Assembly (NCBI GenBank): GCA_044229535.1
Contig: JBGASU010000001.1
Location: forward strand, 496,001-560,000
DNA: 64,000 nucleotides
Source: CAZLFQ01 sp044229535
GTDB taxonomy: Bacteria; Pseudomonadota; Alphaproteobacteria; Rickettsiales; Midichloriaceae
Direction: 5' to 3'
The notes beneath the pieces were generated by a model that was given only the letters and a program-made list of their open reading frames with translations, searched no databases and was not told where the DNA came from. The translations under genes were made by a program, and so were the position numbers. This document shows positions 62,619-64,000 of this stretch, in pieces (the stretch's first letter is position 1; every line of letters starts with the position of its first letter).

Positions 62619-64000
62619 ATGCCTATAGTCAGAATTAGAAGAAGCAGGTTTGACAATAACGGAGTTAATAATTGGAGACGCGCTTTAACACTACATAAAG
62701 ATAACAATTCTACTTTTTCAATTCTTTTCCCAGCGACCACTCAAACAAATACAAAAGTTATAGAAAAAGTTTTCGGGAAGCCCCAAGCTCAATCTTTTCC
62801 AATACTTCCGGAGAATGAAGCCTCTGATGAAGCTGCTAATTATAGCCCTAGATCTAGAAATATTAGCGAAATCCAGGATGTGATTTCTAGATGTTTAGCA
62901 AATCGCGAAGGTATTTTCAGCACTAGAAAGCTGGTGTATAGAACATTTGGATGGGGACTTGCTGCAATATCTGCCGTTCCATTTTTTCCAAAAGATTCCC
63001 CAGATTCAGATAGTTCGTATTGTTCCTTAATAGGATTGCAAGCATGCACTTTTCTATATAATTGGAATATATTACTATCCAATGCATTTTTTATTTCTTC
63101 AACTTTAATCGCAAGAATTCTTACCACTAGGGCTAATGATATCACGCAAAAAATTGATGATCTAACAGCTAATTATCATGATTTAGAATCATACCTCAGG
63201 CAGTGCTGCAACCTTAAATTAATCGATACTCAAAACCAAAATCATTATTATCTAAAGCCTGATTTACAAAAAGCAAATTATATAATTGCTAACTCGTGGA
63301 GAATTTTCTGCGAGAACAACTCAATCAGCATAGAGGAATTTAGGAGATTAAATAAATATAGAATTTCTGAAGCATCATCCAATATGATGCGCGCCCTTAT
63401 TTCATATTTGATAATGTTTAAAAGCACTAATAAAAGAGCTCACCCTTTCACCGATGATTTTGTATTGCAGCTATCAATCTTATTTGCAGCAAGTCTTGAA
63501 GAAAGATATATGCAAATTGGTAGATTAAAAAGATATATTAGTTTTAGAAAAAAATGGCATCTGAGCTTTTATGACATGCCAACTTTTCAAGATTTCGCTG
63601 GGCTCATATCAAAAATTCATGGCAAGATATACCCATCCCAACCAGATTTAGATCAAGAACATAAGAATGATGAGTTTATAGCAAATTTTTCGGGTGTTTC
63701 CCAACTCAGTAGATTATTTACATCCTTCCAAACTTTTCATCAAAACAAACCACTTTTAAAAAATATAGGGGTAGCTATATCAGAAAGAACGGGGAGTAAA
63801 TGTCACTGGCTATACACTTCTGCCCTTGGATCACTCAGCGCTCTCCTAGGAGGATTACCTTGGTTTGGCCAGATATATGACAAGCCTGAAGTATATAGCT
63901 TTGCTTTTTACATAATTATGCCGATAGCATTGCTATTAGTAGGACTCATTGAGAAGATATTATTAAATATAGAAAAATCAGAAGAGAAATTTAAAGCCGC
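62619..64000 (+). CDS. Unknown multi-domain membrane protein, 3' end outside the window
   Basis: ATG at 62619 overlaps no gene: the cysQ TAA ends at 62618. The frame is open for 460 codons to the window edge with no stop, so the true length is larger. It starts MPIVRIRRSRFDNNGVNNW, has a hydrophobic pair near 115-175 (FGWGLAAISAVPFFP, LLSNAFFISSTLIARIL), a helical cytoplasmic part (180-385), then a second hydrophobic pair (LYTSALGSLSALLGGLPWF, FAFYIIMPIALLLVGLIEKI) near 395-450. The two halves look like duplicated hairpins. Not recognised; similar layout to the 25888-26859 protein. Confidence 0.72.
   Translation, partial: MPIVRIRRSRFDNNGVNNWRRALTLHKDNNSTFSILFPATTQTNTKVIEKVFGKPQAQSFPILPENEASDEAANYSPRSRNISEIQDVISRCLANREGIFSTRKLVYRTFGWGLAAISAVPFFPKDSPDSDSSYCSLIGLQACTFLYNWNILLSNAFFISSTLIARILTTRANDITQKIDDLTANYHDLESYLRQCCNLKLIDTQNQNHYYLKPDLQKANYIIANSWRIFCENNSISIEEFRRLNKYRISEASSNMMRALISYLIMFKSTNKRAHPFTDDFVLQLSILFAASLEERYMQIGRLKRYISFRKKWHLSFYDMPTFQDFAGLISKIHGKIYPSQPDLDQEHKNDEFIANFSGVSQLSRLFTSFQTFHQNKPLLKNIGVAISERTGSKCHWLYTSALGSLSALLGGLPWFGQIYDKPEVYSFAFYIIMPIALLLVGLIEKILLNIEKSEEKFKA

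Noticed and set aside
62840..63145. 101-codon minus-strand ORF at the window end
   Set aside because: It is antisense to the open frame starting at 62619, which is longer, directly follows cysQ and has consistent hydrophobic pattern.
1..64000. tRNA or rRNA genes, CRISPR arrays, insertion sequences
   Set aside because: No cloverleaf, rRNA word, spaced repeat array or transposase was recognised; short tRNAs could still have been missed by eye.

Overview
The window is AT-rich, densely coded DNA from what looks like an intracellular alphaproteobacterium of the Rickettsiales type. Reasons: several ankyrin-repeat proteins, a Zn-cysteine-free HemB, PPDK, a type I secretion fragment and many short 'effector-like' genes sit among small housekeeping operons. 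Genes for Kdo/LPS (kdsB, kdsD, lptC), outer-membrane assembly (bamA, ompH/skp), peptidoglycan (dacB, ampG) and lipoproteins (lnt) show a genuine Gram-negative envelope, which argues against Anaplasmataceae and fits Rickettsiaceae, Midichloriaceae or relatives. The exact genus cannot be told from the sequence. No rRNA, tRNA, transposase or CRISPR array was seen.

Layout: 1-1762 end of a type I secretion ATPase and its HlyD adaptor; 1766-8424 ankyrin protein, Nudix-like protein, DUF4139 protein and an unknown protein with duplicated Cys-pair modules; 8536-12550 operon mutS-hemB-HAD; 12616-16083 a compact RiPP (lanthipeptide-like) cassette made of a 39-residue Ser/Thr/Cys-rich precursor missed by ordinary ORF cut-offs, a LanM-type dehydratase without cyclase domain, and an ABC exporter. 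The cassette is bracketed by a 90-bp direct repeat of the mutS 5' end, so it looks inserted. 16444-20565 unknown gene, bamA, ompH, DUF1905; 20552-25820 an eight-gene minus-strand run folD-yihY-kdsB-ydbH-ynbE-ydbL-dsbB-coq7; 25888-31338 two unknown membrane proteins, dacB, tadA and a TMEM43 protein; recA; 32644-34936 ankyrin and HAD effector-like proteins; 35102-37360 rpmF-plsX-fabH.

37419-44069 is a block of four minus-strand effector-like genes. Two encode WH2-like actin-binding motifs plus polyproline, and three end in a shared hydrophobic module. Then come ppdK, a queuosine-precursor transporter, a pseudopilin, metK, an SbmA/YddA-like ABC protein, a small ankyrin protein, a divergent polysaccharide deacetylase, lnt, an XRE regulator, rpmB, ampG, an MFS-rlmB-lptC-kdsD operon, cysQ, and an unknown membrane protein that runs off the window.

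The most striking regulatory signal is an 18-bp box (gene-sense TTGTAAtaAAAaTTTAAc, i.e. a near-CtrA TTAA-N7-TTAA site) found upstream of six ankyrin/Nudix/WH2 genes. In five of them it lies exactly 33 nt before a TATAAT-like -10, and in the sixth exactly 23 nt before it. This suggests a co-regulated set of host-interaction genes. The main things worth follow-up are this regulon, the WH2 proteins, and the RiPP cassette with its flanking repeat.
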